From contig NZ_RXFS01000005.1 in NCBI RefSeq assembly GCF_003952185.1, positions 434,001 through 498,000 of the forward strand: DNA of 64,000 nucleotides, written 5' to 3'. Made by a program: the position numbers and the translations under genes. The notes under the pieces were generated by a model, which saw only the letters and a list, made by a program, of their open reading frames with translations, was not told the origin of the DNA and did not search any database. Position 1 is the stretch's first letter; every line of letters starts with the position of its first letter. Of this stretch, positions 16,719 through 25,623 are shown in pieces. This stretch comes from Variovorax sp. 679. Lineage in GTDB: Bacteria; Pseudomonadota; Gammaproteobacteria; Burkholderiales; Burkholderiaceae_C.

Positions 16719-17951
16719 ATGTCCATGAAAAGAACAATGCTGGCGTTGTCCGTGCTTGCCGCCTCCGGCGGCGTCGCGGCGCAATCGTCGATCACCGTGT
16801 TCGGCGTCATCGACGCCGGCGTCAGCCACTACAGCACGAAGAGCCGGTCCTGGGGCCCCACGCTGCCCCGGCAGGTGACGCAGAGCCAGACGGTGCTGTC
16901 GCCCTCGGGCTATGCATCGAGCCGGCTGGGCTTTCGCGGCACGGAAGACCTGGGCGGTGGCCTGTCGGCGGGGTTCTGGCTGGAAGCGCCGCTGTCCAAC
17001 GACACGGGCGGCGGCATCGCGAATTTCGGCCGCCGCTCCACGCTCAGCCTGTCGGGGCCCTTCGGCGAACTGCGCCTGGGCCGCGACTACACGGCGTCGT
17101 TCTGGAACGACGCCGTGTTCGACCCCTTCTCCGTCAACGGCGTGGGCACCAACCTGATCGCGGTGGTCAACAGCAACATCGCCGCCTCGCGGGCGCTGGC
17201 CACCGGGGGCCTGCTCAACGGCGGACTCTCCGCCGGCACCGACAGCTACCTGCGCACCAGCAACGCCGTGAGCTACTTCCTGCCGCCGGGGCTCGGCGGC
17301 TTCTATGGCCAGGTCCAGTACGCCTTCCACGAGAACGTGAAGGTGAGCGGCACGCCCGACAGCGCATCAGGGCGCGGCCGCTATGCAGGAGCACGCGTGG
17401 GATGGGCCAGTGGCCCGGCCGACGTGGCGCTGGGCTACGGCGAGAGCACGCTCGTCAGCGCCGCGCCTGCCGGCGAGAAGATCAAGAGCCTGAACCTCGG
17501 CGCCTCCTACGACTTCGGCGCGGTGAAGGTCTTCGGCGAATGGTCGAGCGTGCGCGACGCGCGCGACAACGCCGGGCTCTTCGGCACGCGCTCCACAGAC
17601 CGCTACGACGGCTTCGTCGCCGGCGTGAACGTGCCGGTGGGGCCGGGCGTGATCCGCGCGTCGTTCGCACGCGTGAATTTCAAGAATGGCAACGGCCTGC
17701 CGAACAGCGATGCCTCGGTCGACAAGCTGGCGCTGGGCTACGTGCACAACCTGTCGAAGCGCACCGCGCTGTACGCGACGGTGGCGCGCATCGGCATCCG
17801 CAACGGCCACAACAACCCGACGGTGATGGGCGTCACGCCGCTGGTGGTGAGCCTGCCGGCGATCTTTCCGCAGGCTGCCTACGTCACCACCGGCGGCATG
17901 GAGCCGCGCAGTGCGATGGGCTACGACTTCGGCATCCGTCACGCCTTCTGA
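16719..17951 (+). CDS. Outer-membrane porin, Burkholderiales type
   Basis: Trimeric-type general or substrate-selective porin of 410 aa. The signal peptide ([20 protein letters not shown]) is followed by the first strand [17 protein letters not shown], then [22 protein letters not shown] and [13 protein letters not shown], and it ends with an aromatic terminal strand [13 protein letters not shown], the C-terminal Phe being the outer-membrane insertion signal. The ATG giving MSMKRTM has AGGAG 4 bp upstream and is preferred over a start 16 codons earlier. As last gene of the catabolic run it probably admits the same substrate. Its last 13 bp overlap the convergent copper ATPase gene. Confidence 0.93.
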   Translation: MSMKRTMLALSVLAASGGVAAQSSITVFGVIDAGVSHYSTKSRSWGPTLPRQVTQSQTVLSPSGYASSRLGFRGTEDLGGGLSAGFWLEAPLSNDTGGGIANFGRRSTLSLSGPFGELRLGRDYTASFWNDAVFDPFSVNGVGTNLIAVVNSNIAASRALATGGLLNGGLSAGTDSYLRTSNAVSYFLPPGLGGFYGQVQYAFHENVKVSGTPDSASGRGRYAGARVGWASGPADVALGYGESTLVSAAPAGEKIKSLNLGASYDFGAVKVFGEWSSVRDARDNAGLFGTRSTDRYDGFVAGVNVPVGPGVIRASFARVNFKNGNGLPNSDASVDKLALGYVHNLSKRTALYATVARIGIRNGHNNPTVMGVTPLVVSLPAIFPQAAYVTTGGMEPRSAMGYDFGIRHAF

Positions 17952-20203
17952 GAGGCGGGGACGGCTTCATGCCCCGCGCGTCCGTGACCATGCGCGCCGC
18001 TTCCGCCGCCCCGCAAACGCAGCGCGTTGGTGATGACCGATGCCGAGCTCAGGCTCATCGCCAGCGCAGCGATCATCGGCGAGAGCAGCCAGCCGGTGAA
18101 CGGGAACAGCACGCCGGCCGCCAGCGGCACGCCGAGCGCGTTGTAGAGGAACGCGAAGCCCAGGTTCTGCTTCATGTTGGCGATGGTCTGCTCGGAGACG
18201 ACGCGCGCCTGCGCGATGCCGCGCAGGTCGCCCTTCACCAGCGTGACCTGCGCGCTGTTCATCGCCACGTCGGTGCCGGTTCCCATCGCGATCCCGACGT
18301 CGGCCTTGGCGAGCGCCGGCGCGTCGTTGATGCCATCGCCGGCCATGGCGACGACGCGGCCTTCGCGTTGCAGCCTGTCGACCAGCGCGAGCTTGTCGGC
18401 CGGCTTGACCTCGCCATGAACCTCGTCGATGCCCAGCCTTGCCGCCACTGCCCGGGCGGTGGTCGCGCCGTCGCCCGTGGCCATGATGATCCGCAGGCCC
18501 GATGCCTTGAGCACGGCCAGCGCCTCCATCGTGGTGGCCTTGACCGGGTCCGACACCGAGAGCAGCCCCGCGAGCTGTCCGTCGACGGCGAGGAACATCA
18601 CGCTGGCCCCCTCGGCGCGCATCGCCTCGGCCTGCGGCTTGATGGCGTCCACGGCCACGCCCAACTGTTCCATCAGCGCGGTGTTGCCTAGTGCGAGCTT
18701 TCGCCCTTCCACGCGACCGCTGACCCCGATGCCGCTGGCGGACTCGAATTCTTCCGGCGTGGCCAGCGCAAGGTTGCGCTCGCGCGCCGCCCGCACGATG
18801 GCGTCTGCCAGGGGATGCTCGCTGCCCTGGTCCAGGCTCGCGGCAAGGCGCAGCACCTCTTCGTCAGTAAAGCCGGCTGCGGCCACCGCGCGCTCGAACG
18901 CCGGGCGGCCTTCCGTCAGCGTTCCGGTCTTGTCGACGATGAGCGTGTCGACCTTGCGGAAGTTCTCGATGGCGGCCGCATCGCGGAACAGCACGCCCTG
19001 CGTGGCGGCCTTGCCGGTCGCCACCATGATCGACATCGGCGTGGCGAGGCCCAGCGCGCAGGGGCAGGCGATGATGAGCACGGCCACCGCGTTGATGAGA
19101 CCGTAGACCCAGCTCGGCTCGGGGCCGAAGAACCCCCAGGCGAAGAAGGTCAGCACGGCGATGCCGATGACGGTCATCACGAAGTAGCCGGCCACCTTGT
19201 CGGCCATGCGCTGCATCGGCGCGCGGGAGCGCTGGGCCTGGGCCACCATCTGCACGATGCCCGCGAGCACGGTCTGCGAGCCGACCTTCTCCGACTGCAT
19301 CACCAGTGCGCCGCTGGTGTTCAGCGTCGCGCCGATGAGCTTGTCGCCGGCGCGCTTGGTCACCGGCAAGGGCTCGCCCGTCAGCATGGATTCATCGACG
19401 GCGCTTGCGCCCTCGACCACCACGCCGTCAACCGGCACCTTCTCGCCGGGCCGCACGCGCAGCCTGTCGCCCACATGCACATGGCCGATCGGCACGTCCT
19501 TCTCGGTCCCGTCGGCCTCGATGCGTCGCGCGGTCTTGGGCGCTAGGCCCAGCAGCGACTTGATGGCCGCGGAGGTCTGCGAGCGGGCCTTCAGCTCGAG
19601 GATCTGGCCGAGCAGGGTGAGGGAGATGATCACCGCCGCGGCTTCGAAGTACACCGAGACCCGCCCCATGGAGACGAACGACGCGGGAAACACACCCGGC
19701 GCGACGGTGGCCACCACGCTGTAGACGAAGGCCGCGGCCGTTCCCAGGCCGATCAGGGTCCACATGTTCGGGCTCCTGTTGGCCACCGACTGCGCGGCCC
19801 GCACGAAGAAGGGCCAGCCGGCCCACAGCACGATCGGCGTGGTGAGCACGAGCTCGATCCAGCTCTGCGTGCCCATCTCGAACCATTGCAGCCGATGCCC
19901 GGCCATCGCGAGCACGGTGACGACGATGGTGAGCGGCAGCGTCCAGAAGAAGCGCCGCTTGAAGTCGCCCAGCTCGGGGTCTTCGCCCTCGTCCAGCGTC
20001 GGCATCACCGGCTCCAGCGTCATGCCGCACTTGGGGCAGTTGCCCGGGTGGTCCTGGCGGATCTCCGGGTGCATGGGGCAGGTGTAGATGGTCCCGGCGG
20101 CATGATCGGCCACCGCCGCCGGGGCATGCCCGTGCGACGCGTGGTGATCGTGGTGGTGATGATGTTGATGCTGGTGTGCCTGGCCGGTGGTGGTGTCGTT
20201 CAT
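17939..20203 (-). CDS. copA: Copper-translocating P1B-type ATPase (CopA type)
   Basis: Inner-membrane ATPase of 754 aa that exports Cu(I) to the periplasm. Residues 8-26 are a His-rich tract, followed by a metal-binding element ([20 protein letters not shown], residues 40-60) rather than a classical CxxC ferredoxin-like domain. The core carries the TGEPLPV actuator motif, the intramembrane site CPC in [12 protein letters not shown], the phosphorylation motif DKTGTLTEG, the nucleotide-domain HP pair in [10 protein letters not shown], and [16 protein letters not shown]. At least eight membrane segments are apparent. It is the distal gene of the minus-strand copper cluster; copZ lies 54 bp upstream. 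The 3' end overlaps the convergent porin gene by 13 bp. Confidence 0.95.
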   Translation of the reverse strand: MNDTTTGQAHQHQHHHHHDHHASHGHAPAAVADHAAGTIYTCPMHPEIRQDHPGNCPKCGMTLEPVMPTLDEGEDPELGDFKRRFFWTLPLTIVVTVLAMAGHRLQWFEMGTQSWIELVLTTPIVLWAGWPFFVRAAQSVANRSPNMWTLIGLGTAAAFVYSVVATVAPGVFPASFVSMGRVSVYFEAAAVIISLTLLGQILELKARSQTSAAIKSLLGLAPKTARRIEADGTEKDVPIGHVHVGDRLRVRPGEKVPVDGVVVEGASAVDESMLTGEPLPVTKRAGDKLIGATLNTSGALVMQSEKVGSQTVLAGIVQMVAQAQRSRAPMQRMADKVAGYFVMTVIGIAVLTFFAWGFFGPEPSWVYGLINAVAVLIIACPCALGLATPMSIMVATGKAATQGVLFRDAAAIENFRKVDTLIVDKTGTLTEGRPAFERAVAAAGFTDEEVLRLAASLDQGSEHPLADAIVRAARERNLALATPEEFESASGIGVSGRVEGRKLALGNTALMEQLGVAVDAIKPQAEAMRAEGASVMFLAVDGQLAGLLSVSDPVKATTMEALAVLKASGLRIIMATGDGATTARAVAARLGIDEVHGEVKPADKLALVDRLQREGRVVAMAGDGINDAPALAKADVGIAMGTGTDVAMNSAQVTLVKGDLRGIAQARVVSEQTIANMKQNLGFAFLYNALGVPLAAGVLFPFTGWLLSPMIAALAMSLSSASVITNALRLRGGGSGAHGHGRAGHEAVPASQKA

Positions 20204-20257
20204 GCGGTTTCTCCGACGGGAAAAGCAGGTAGGCGGCTGGTGGCGCGAAAGCGCCGG

Positions 20258-20449
20258 TTACCTGGGCGGGTATCCCGCCTCGGCCAGGGCTGCGGCGACG
20301 TTCGCGCGGTCTTCGCCGGTTTCGACGCGTACCTTGCGAGCCGGCACGTCGATCTCGATCTTCGCCTGCGCGTCGAGCTTGCGGATCGCCTGTGTGACGC
20401 GGCTTGCGCAGCCGCCGCAGGTCATCGACTGGATTTCGAACTCTTGCAT
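20258..20449 (-). CDS. copZ: Heavy-metal-associated domain protein, CopZ-like copper chaperone
   Basis: Cytoplasmic 63-residue single HMA domain. The Cu(I)-binding motif MTCGGCAS sits at residues 9-16 and the rest of the ferredoxin-like fold follows (VTQAIRKLDAQAKIEIDVPA, then a C-terminal AEAGYPP). It lies directly upstream of the ATPase gene, which itself lacks a classical HMA domain, so the two probably work together in handing copper to the pump. A role in mercury or other metals cannot be excluded, but the surrounding genes point to copper. Confidence 0.92.
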   Translation of the reverse strand: MQEFEIQSMTCGGCASRVTQAIRKLDAQAKIEIDVPARKVRVETGEDRANVAAALAEAGYPPR

Positions 20450-20545
20450 GTGAATCGCTCCTTCTTTGGTGTTGATGCCGCCAGTGTGAAGGTTGACATC
20501 GTGTGAAGGTCAAGCGAAAAAAACTGCAGGAGAGGCAGGACCGCT

Positions 20546-20746
20546 TCAGCGGCCCTTCCGGCGGCGGCGCCGGGCAGCGCGGCACTTTCGGGCGCGCGGG
20601 GATGCCCGGGGCACGCCGCCCGTCTTGCCGCGTCGCCGGCGCAGCTGCCAGAAAAGGATGCAGAGGAAGACGGCCACGCCGATCAGCCAGGCCGCGAACA
20701 TGGTGCCCACCACGTTCTGCGAGACCCAGCGTCCGGTCACGTACAT
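20546..20746 (-). CDS. Small single-pass membrane protein in copper cluster
   Basis: Possible 66-aa protein with one clear transmembrane segment (NVVGTMFAAWLIGVAVFLCI, then LFWQL) followed by a strongly basic tail (RRRRGK ... ARRRRRKGR), which predicts a cytoplasmic C-terminus. I do not recognise a family. It lies on the same strand between copZ and the CusF-like gene, 47 bp downstream of the latter. The tail region overlaps an otherwise unassigned stretch of high GC, so the C-terminal part may be over-read. It could be a small accessory of the copper system or a spurious frame. Confidence 0.4.
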   Translation of the reverse strand: MYVTGRWVSQNVVGTMFAAWLIGVAVFLCILFWQLRRRRGKTGGVPRASPRARKCRAARRRRRKGR

Positions 20747-20793
20747 GATGCGTTCCGCGTCGTGTTGCGCCGATGCGGCGTGGCCGCCGAGGC

Positions 20794-21129
20794 TCAGCGC
20801 GTGGCTTCGAGCTTGGTGACGACGATCCTGCCGTCGATCTTCTCCGCCTCGAAGCGGACCTTGGAGCCCACCTCGACCTTGTCGAGCATGGCGTCGTCCT
20901 TGACGCCGAACACCATGGTCATGCCGGGCATGTCGAGGTTCTTCAGCGGGCCGTGCCTGATCGTGAGCTTCCTGTTGTCCTTGTCGATCTTGCGGATCTC
21001 GCCTTCGGCAAGCTCCGTGGCGGCGGCGGCCGGGGCTTCGGCTGAGGGTTGGGTGGATTGCGCACCGGCCGGGCCGGCGAACGAGAGGGCGGCGGCGAGC
21101 GCCAGGAATGCAAGGCGGGCATTCGACAT
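20794..21129 (-). CDS. CusF-like periplasmic copper-binding protein
   Basis: Secreted 111-aa protein with a Sec signal peptide (MSNARLAFLALAAALSFAGP, cleavage after AGA) and one OB-fold-like CusF domain: EGEIRKIDKDNRKLTIRHGP, then NLDMPGMTMVF. In E. coli CusF the ligands are His36, Met47 and Met49 with Trp44 stacking on the copper. Here the His (RHGP) and the two Met (MTM) are present but the Trp position is Met (DMPGMTM), a variant seen in many stand-alone members. No CusA or CusB genes are nearby, so this is probably a periplasmic copper buffer or a donor to the oxidase or outer-membrane factor. Confidence 0.88.
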   Translation of the reverse strand: MSNARLAFLALAAALSFAGPAGAQSTQPSAEAPAAAATELAEGEIRKIDKDNRKLTIRHGPLKNLDMPGMTMVFGVKDDAMLDKVEVGSKVRFEAEKIDGRIVVTKLEATR

Positions 21130-21165
21130 GCGGGTCTCCTGATGATGGTCGGGCGGCGCGCGCCT

Positions 21166-21651
21166 TTACTTGCCGGCCTTGGAGACCGTCACGGCCCCCT
21201 TCATGCCCAGGTCGTAGTGGCCCGGTTGCAGGCACCCGAAGTCGACCTTGCCGGCCTTGGTGAACTGCCAGACGATCTCGCCGGTCTTGCCGCCGGCCAG
21301 GGTCACCATGTTCGGGTCGGCGTGTTCCATCTCGGGGTTCTTCTTCATCGCCTCGTAATGCTCCTTGAGCTCCTTCTCGGTGCCGAGCACGAGCTCGTGC
21401 TTGACCTGGCCCGAGTTCTTCACCACGAAGCGCACGGTCTCGCCCTGCCTGACGGTGATGTCCGCGGGCGTGAAGCGCATGCTGTCGGTCATGTCGACGT
21501 TGATGGTGCGCGTCACCTTGGAGGCCACGCCGGGTTTGCCGACGGCCTCGTCGGGGCCGTGGCCGCCGGCGTGCGTGCCTGAAGCGGAGGCACCGGCCGC
21601 GGCCAGTGCCAGCAGGGTCGCGAATGCGGAGCTGCGGAGGGTGTGTTTCAT
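21166..21651 (-). CDS. Periplasmic cupredoxin-family copper protein
   Basis: Secreted blue-copper-fold protein of 161 aa. The signal peptide is MKHTLRSSAFATLLALAAAG, cleaved near ASA. A type 1 copper site is visible: His in QVKHELVLG, Cys in DFGCLQPGHYDLGMKG, then His and Met in the same loop, in the usual order His...Cys-x4-His-x4-Met. A His/Gly-rich N-terminus (GTHAGGHGPDE) adds possible metal ligands. Such CopI/plastocyanin-like proteins are common in copper-resistance clusters of Burkholderiales. It lies between the multicopper oxidase and the CusF-like gene. Confidence 0.88.
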   Translation of the reverse strand: MKHTLRSSAFATLLALAAAGASASGTHAGGHGPDEAVGKPGVASKVTRTINVDMTDSMRFTPADITVRQGETVRFVVKNSGQVKHELVLGTEKELKEHYEAMKKNPEMEHADPNMVTLAGGKTGEIVWQFTKAGKVDFGCLQPGHYDLGMKGAVTVSKAGK

Positions 21652-21694
21652 GTCTTTCCTTTGAGAGTGGAGGTTGGAGGGGAGGGAGAAAAAT

Positions 21695-23110
21695 TCAGTG
21701 CCCGGCATGGCCGCGGCCCGGCTTGCGAACCTGGACTTCGATGTTCTTCGCGGGCATGTCTTTCGCGGGCATGGCGGCGGCCCCGGCGCTGCGCTGGCGC
21801 GGGGGCGCCGGCGGCGTGCCGTCGAGCTCGTAGGCGACGGTGCCCTTGGGGTGCTTGAACCAGCCGGGGTTCGAGTAGTCGCCGGGCTTCTGGTCCCTGC
21901 GCACCTTGACCACGCTGAACATGCCGCCCATCTCGACCGAGCCGAACGGGCCTTCGCCGGTCATCATTCGCGCGGTGTTGTCCGGGATCGGCATTTCCAT
22001 CTCGGCCATGTCGGCCATGCCGCGTTCGCCCATCACCATGTAGTCGGGCACCAGGCTGGAGATCTGCCGGGCCACGTCCTTGTGGTCGAGGCCGATCATG
22101 GTCGGCACGTCGTGGCCCATGGCGTTCATCGTGTGATGGCTCTTGTGGCAGTGGAAGGCCCAGTCGCCTTCCTCGTCGGCCAGGAACTCGATCTGCCGCA
22201 TCTGGCCGACGGCCACGTCGGTGGTCACCTCGTACTGCCGCGACGACTTGAAGGTCGGCCCGCCGTCGGTGCCCGTCACCAGGAACTCGTGCCCGTGCAG
22301 GTGGATCGGGTGGTTCGTCATCGTCAGGTTGCCGACGCGGATGCGCACCCTGTCGTTGAGCCGCACGTTGAGCGAGTCGATGCCGGGGAAGATGCGGCTG
22401 TTCCAGGACCACAGGTTGAAGTCCAGCATCGTCATGATCTTCGGCGTGGCGCTTCCGGGCTCGACGTCGTAGGCGTTGAGCAGGAACACGAAGTCGCGGT
22501 CGACCTTCTCGATGAGCGGATGATCGGCCTTCGGGTGCGTGACCCAGAAGCCCATCATCCCCATCGCCATCTGCACCATCTCGTCGGCGTGCGGGTGGTA
22601 CATGAAGGTGCCGGGCCTGCGTGCGGTGAACTCGTAGACGAAGGTCTTGCCCGGGCGGATCGGCGGCTGGTTCAGGCCCGCCACGCCGTCCATGCCGTTG
22701 GGCAGGCGCTGGCCGTGCCAGTGGATGCTGGTGTGCTCGGGCAGCTTGTTGGTCACGAAGATGCGCACGCGGTCGCCTTCGACCACTTCGATGGTGGGCC
22801 CTGGCGACTGGCCGTTGTAGCCCCAGAGATTGGCCTTGAAGCCGGGCGCCATCTCGCGCACCACGGGCTCGGCGACGAGGTGGAACTCCTTCACGCCGTT
22901 GTTCATGCGCCAGGGCAGCGTCCAGCCGTTGAGCGTGACCACGGGGTTGTAGGGGCGTCCGCTCGAAGGGGCCAGTGGCGGCATCGTGTCCGGCGAGGTC
23001 TGCGAAACGGGCTCGGGCAGGGCGGCCATAGCCACCTTGCTCACGCTGGCGGCCGCGATGGCGCCCGTGATGGCACCGGCGCCGCTGAGGAAGTTGCGTC
23101 TGTTGGTCAT
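21695..23110 (-). CDS. Multicopper oxidase (periplasmic Cu(I) oxidase type)
   Basis: Secreted oxidase of 471 aa, likely oxidising Cu(I) to the less toxic Cu(II). The N-terminus NRRNFLSGAGAITGAIAAAS resembles a twin-arginine signal, as expected for a protein exported folded with copper. Copper motifs are visible: HWHG in TSIHWHGQRLPNGMDG, HPH in GTFMYHPHADEM, HPIHLHGHEF, and HCHKSHH near residue 330 for the T1/trinuclear site. Unusually, the third-domain motifs are followed by about 120 residues rich in Met (DMAEMEMPIPDN, then MMTGEGPFGSVEMGGMF). It lies 30 bp downstream of the outer-membrane factor gene. Confidence 0.92.
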   Translation of the reverse strand: MTNRRNFLSGAGAITGAIAAASVSKVAMAALPEPVSQTSPDTMPPLAPSSGRPYNPVVTLNGWTLPWRMNNGVKEFHLVAEPVVREMAPGFKANLWGYNGQSPGPTIEVVEGDRVRIFVTNKLPEHTSIHWHGQRLPNGMDGVAGLNQPPIRPGKTFVYEFTARRPGTFMYHPHADEMVQMAMGMMGFWVTHPKADHPLIEKVDRDFVFLLNAYDVEPGSATPKIMTMLDFNLWSWNSRIFPGIDSLNVRLNDRVRIRVGNLTMTNHPIHLHGHEFLVTGTDGGPTFKSSRQYEVTTDVAVGQMRQIEFLADEEGDWAFHCHKSHHTMNAMGHDVPTMIGLDHKDVARQISSLVPDYMVMGERGMADMAEMEMPIPDNTARMMTGEGPFGSVEMGGMFSVVKVRRDQKPGDYSNPGWFKHPKGTVAYELDGTPPAPPRQRSAGAAAMPAKDMPAKNIEVQVRKPGRGHAGH

Positions 23111-23140
23111 GTCGTTGGATCGGTTGAAGTGCCCGAGGGG

Positions 23141-24559
23141 TCAATGAGCAGCGCCGGCGGAGGCGCCTTCCGCGCCGGCCGCCGCGATGCCCGTGGACGT
23201 GGGCTTGCCCATCACCGATGCGGCCAGTGCGGCGTCGGCCAGCCAGAACTGCTGCTGGGCGTTGATGGCGTTGGTCACGCCGGAGATCTGGTCGCGCGCC
23301 TCGGCCAGCAGCTCGAACACGCCGATCAGCATTCCGTTGTAGCGAAGCACGTTCTCGTCGGCCATGGCCTGGCGCAGCGGCACGATCTCGTCGCGGTAGT
23401 GGCGCGCGATGTCGTAGGCCGTGCGGTAGGCCGAGTAGCCCTCGCGCAGTTGCGAGGCCGCGCCGCGCACGGTGGCGTCGTAGCGGTTGGCCGCTGCGAG
23501 CGACTGCGCGTTCAGCGCGTCGCGCTGCGCCGATCCCCAGTCGAACAGCGGCAGGCGGATGTCGAGCTCGAAGCCGCGGCGCGTGCTCTTCGTGCCTTCC
23601 GCGTTGTCGAACACCGTGTCGCGGCGCCCGCCCACTTCCACGTCGATGAAGGTCGACAGCAGGTTGATGCCCTGCGACTTGCCGGCCACGTCGAGCTGGG
23701 CGCGCGCGAGCTGCACGTCGAGGCGCTGCTCGGTCGCGGTGGCGGCGACTTCCTTTGCCTCGCGGGGCGTTTTCGGCAACTCGGGCAGCCGCTCGGGCAA
23801 CGCCAGCCTGGCGGCTTGTGCATCGTCCAGGCCCAGGATGCGGACCAGTTCCTCGCGCGCCGCGGTGGTCGCATGCTGCGCTGATGCGAGCTGGGTGGTC
23901 GCGTCGGCGTAGAAGACCTGCTGGCGCGCCCGCTGCAGCTTGCTGAAGTTGCCGATCAGCTGCATCCGGCGCGCGAGTTCGGCGCTGGCTTGCGCAGACC
24001 TGTTGACCTGCTCGGCGTATTTCAGTGTCTGCTGCGCGGCGACCGCGCGAACCCATGCCTGCCTGACCTGCGTCACCTGGTCCACCACGGCACCGGTCAG
24101 CTGGAGCTTTGCCTGGTTGGCCTGGCTCTTCGAGATCGACAGGCGCTGCGGCAGCAGGATGAGATCCACCAGCCCGAAGGACAGCAGGCGCCCCAGTTCG
24201 AGTTCGCTGTTCAGGCGCATGCGTTCGAAGGTGAAGATCGGGTTGGGCAGCCGGCTGCTCTGGTTGGCCGCGGCAAGGTCGCCCCAGCTCTGGGCAACGA
24301 GGGCCTGCACGGAGGGGCTGTTGGCCAGCGCGAGCTGCACCGTGTCGTCTTGCGACAGCGGCTTCGAAAGCAGCTCCTGCGTCAATGCGGCGCGGCGATC
24401 GCGCTGCTCCTGCGTGCGGCTGAGTTCGAGCTTGCCGCCGGTGAACTGTCGTGCTCCGGCATTGGTGTCGTTCAAGGCATCGTCGATGCCGACCGACGCG
24501 CAACCGGCGAGAAAGGCGGCCGCCAGCGCGATGGCCGTCAGGCGCAGCGCGCGCTTCAT
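23141..24559 (-). CDS. TolC-family outer-membrane lipoprotein (efflux outer-membrane factor)
   Basis: Outer-membrane efflux channel subunit of 472 aa. It carries a lipoprotein signal with lipobox LAGC (Cys20) and two long TolC-type helical repeats (LVAQSWGDLAAANQSSRLPN, PQRLSISKSQANQAKLQLTG; second half LDVQLARAQLDVAGKSQGIN). In tripartite systems it would join a membrane-fusion protein and an RND pump, but neither is encoded in this cluster. The start codon overlaps the stop of the upstream 102-aa gene (ATGA), indicating translational coupling. Copper-related function is inferred from context. Confidence 0.9.
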   Translation of the reverse strand: MKRALRLTAIALAAAFLAGCASVGIDDALNDTNAGARQFTGGKLELSRTQEQRDRRAALTQELLSKPLSQDDTVQLALANSPSVQALVAQSWGDLAAANQSSRLPNPIFTFERMRLNSELELGRLLSFGLVDLILLPQRLSISKSQANQAKLQLTGAVVDQVTQVRQAWVRAVAAQQTLKYAEQVNRSAQASAELARRMQLIGNFSKLQRARQQVFYADATTQLASAQHATTAAREELVRILGLDDAQAARLALPERLPELPKTPREAKEVAATATEQRLDVQLARAQLDVAGKSQGINLLSTFIDVEVGGRRDTVFDNAEGTKSTRRGFELDIRLPLFDWGSAQRDALNAQSLAAANRYDATVRGAASQLREGYSAYRTAYDIARHYRDEIVPLRQAMADENVLRYNGMLIGVFELLAEARDQISGVTNAINAQQQFWLADAALAASVMGKPTSTGIAAAGAEGASAGAAH

Positions 24560-24864
24560 GGCTGCTCCTTCCGGGCGGGCATCGGCATCGAATGACCGGC
24601 CGGGTGCGTTGCCGGCTTTGGCGACGCGGCTTCGGATGCGCCGGCGCCCGACGCTTCCTTGGCATAGGCCTGCCAGCCACCGCGGCGGTAGACCGTCTCG
24701 TTGGCTTCCTTCCAGGGAATGGCTTTCTCGTCGGTGAAGGGCCTGTAGCCTTCGAGTGCCGATCTGTAGGTCAGTACCGGCGGCGGCGCGGGCTGTGCCG
24801 CCGCGGCCATGGCCGCCACGGCGGGGAAAAGGGCCAGCCAACGGGCTGGCGATGAATGGAACAT
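24556..24864 (-). CDS. Small secreted protein of the copper cluster, unknown function
   Basis: Predicted 102-aa secreted protein with an N-terminal signal (WLALFPAVAAMAAAAQPAPP) and a compact conserved-looking core (LTYRSALEGYRPFTDEKAIP, then WKEANETVYRRGGW), followed by an Ala/Pro/His/Met-rich tail (THPAGHSMPMPARKE) that could bind copper. I do not recognise a named family, although small proteins with this YRPF...W.EAN pattern tend to sit beside TolC-like genes in metal clusters (recollection, not verified). Its stop overlaps the start of the outer-membrane factor gene by 4 bp, so the two are probably translated together. Confidence 0.7.
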   Translation of the reverse strand: MFHSSPARWLALFPAVAAMAAAAQPAPPPVLTYRSALEGYRPFTDEKAIPWKEANETVYRRGGWQAYAKEASGAGASEAASPKPATHPAGHSMPMPARKEQP

Positions 24865-24980
24865 GGGGTCCTCGCAAGTTCATGAACGGAGTGCGTCGCA
24901 GCTGCCGGAAACGGCACGACGCAGGCGATGCATGAGCGTTCGCGATCACCCGTGAAGCGAATCACGGGCGTGCGAACGCG

Positions 24981-25409
24981 TTAGGCGCGAGGAGGCCTGT
25001 CGAGGACGCGCGGCGCGAGCGTGGCCACCGCGATGGCGGGCTCCGCAAGGTCGGCGCGGGGGAGGTCGTGGAAGACGGCCAGCTCCAGCGTGCTGGTCAG
25101 TGCCGTGGCATGGCAGGCGCCGCATGTGCCGCACTTGTGCATGGCGTCGGGTCCGGCGCCCGCGGCCTTGGCGGTGTCGCCTTTCGCGGGCGGCTTGGCG
25201 GCCTGTGCCGTTTCGTGATGGTGGTCGCCGGGTTCATCCGCCGAATGCGGATGCGGGGCATCGCCGTGCGCACCGGACTGGTCGGCGGACATCTCCGTCG
25301 CCGAGCCTGCGTGACCGGGTCCGCAGAAGACCATGGATGCCGCCGCGTAGCCCTGGAAAGGCACAGCGAACATCATGATCCAGAGGACGAACAGGCGAAC
25401 CCGGTGCAT
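24981..25409 (-). CDS. Cys/His-rich secreted protein of the copper cluster, unknown function
   Basis: Hypothetical 142-aa protein. The N-terminus RLFVLWIMMFAVPFQGYAAA looks like a signal peptide or membrane anchor. The middle is His/Asp-rich (SADEPGDHHHETAQA) and is followed by a tight cysteine cluster HKCGTCGACH that could bind copper or another soft metal. No enzymatic domain is apparent. It is the second minus-strand frame from the divergent copRS promoter, 116 bp upstream of the 102-aa gene. A metal-buffering or sensing role is inferred from composition and position. Confidence 0.65.
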   Translation of the reverse strand: MHRVRLFVLWIMMFAVPFQGYAAASMVFCGPGHAGSATEMSADQSGAHGDAPHPHSADEPGDHHHETAQAAKPPAKGDTAKAAGAGPDAMHKCGTCGACHATALTSTLELAVFHDLPRADLAEPAIAVATLAPRVLDRPPRA

Positions 25410-25454
25410 GTGGCGAGTCTTGAATGTGACGGCGTGTCGGGCGGTGACCCAGCT

Positions 25455-25580
25455 TCAGGACCGTGCCTGTGCGCGAGCCTTGCCTGCTTCGCCCCCGGGC
25501 GCCTGCAGCGGTGCGCCGGGTGCCGCGGCGCAGGCCGCAGCCGCGAGTGCCAGCGGGAGCATCTTTCGGCGGTTCTTCAT
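25455..25580 (-). CDS. Possible 41-aa exported peptide at head of copper cluster
   Basis: Short frame coding for a basic start (MKNRRKMLP) and a hydrophobic stretch (LALAAAACAAAPGAPL), like a signal peptide with almost no mature part. It is the first minus-strand frame after the divergent promoter and reads toward the rest of the copper genes. It could be a leader peptide, a truncated gene or chance. Codon use fits the neighbours, but the support is weak. Confidence 0.3.
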   Translation of the reverse strand: MKNRRKMLPLALAAAACAAAPGAPLQAPGGEAGKARAQARS

Positions 25581-25623
25581 GACAGGTCTTCTTCCAGGGA
25601 ATTGCCCGACTGCGCGAGCTGCT

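Noticed and set aside
17939..17951. Frameshift or assembly error at the porin/copper ATPase overlap
   Set aside because: Both proteins end normally: the porin with its C-terminal Phe and the ATPase with a plausible tail. A 13-bp convergent overlap is biologically ordinary.
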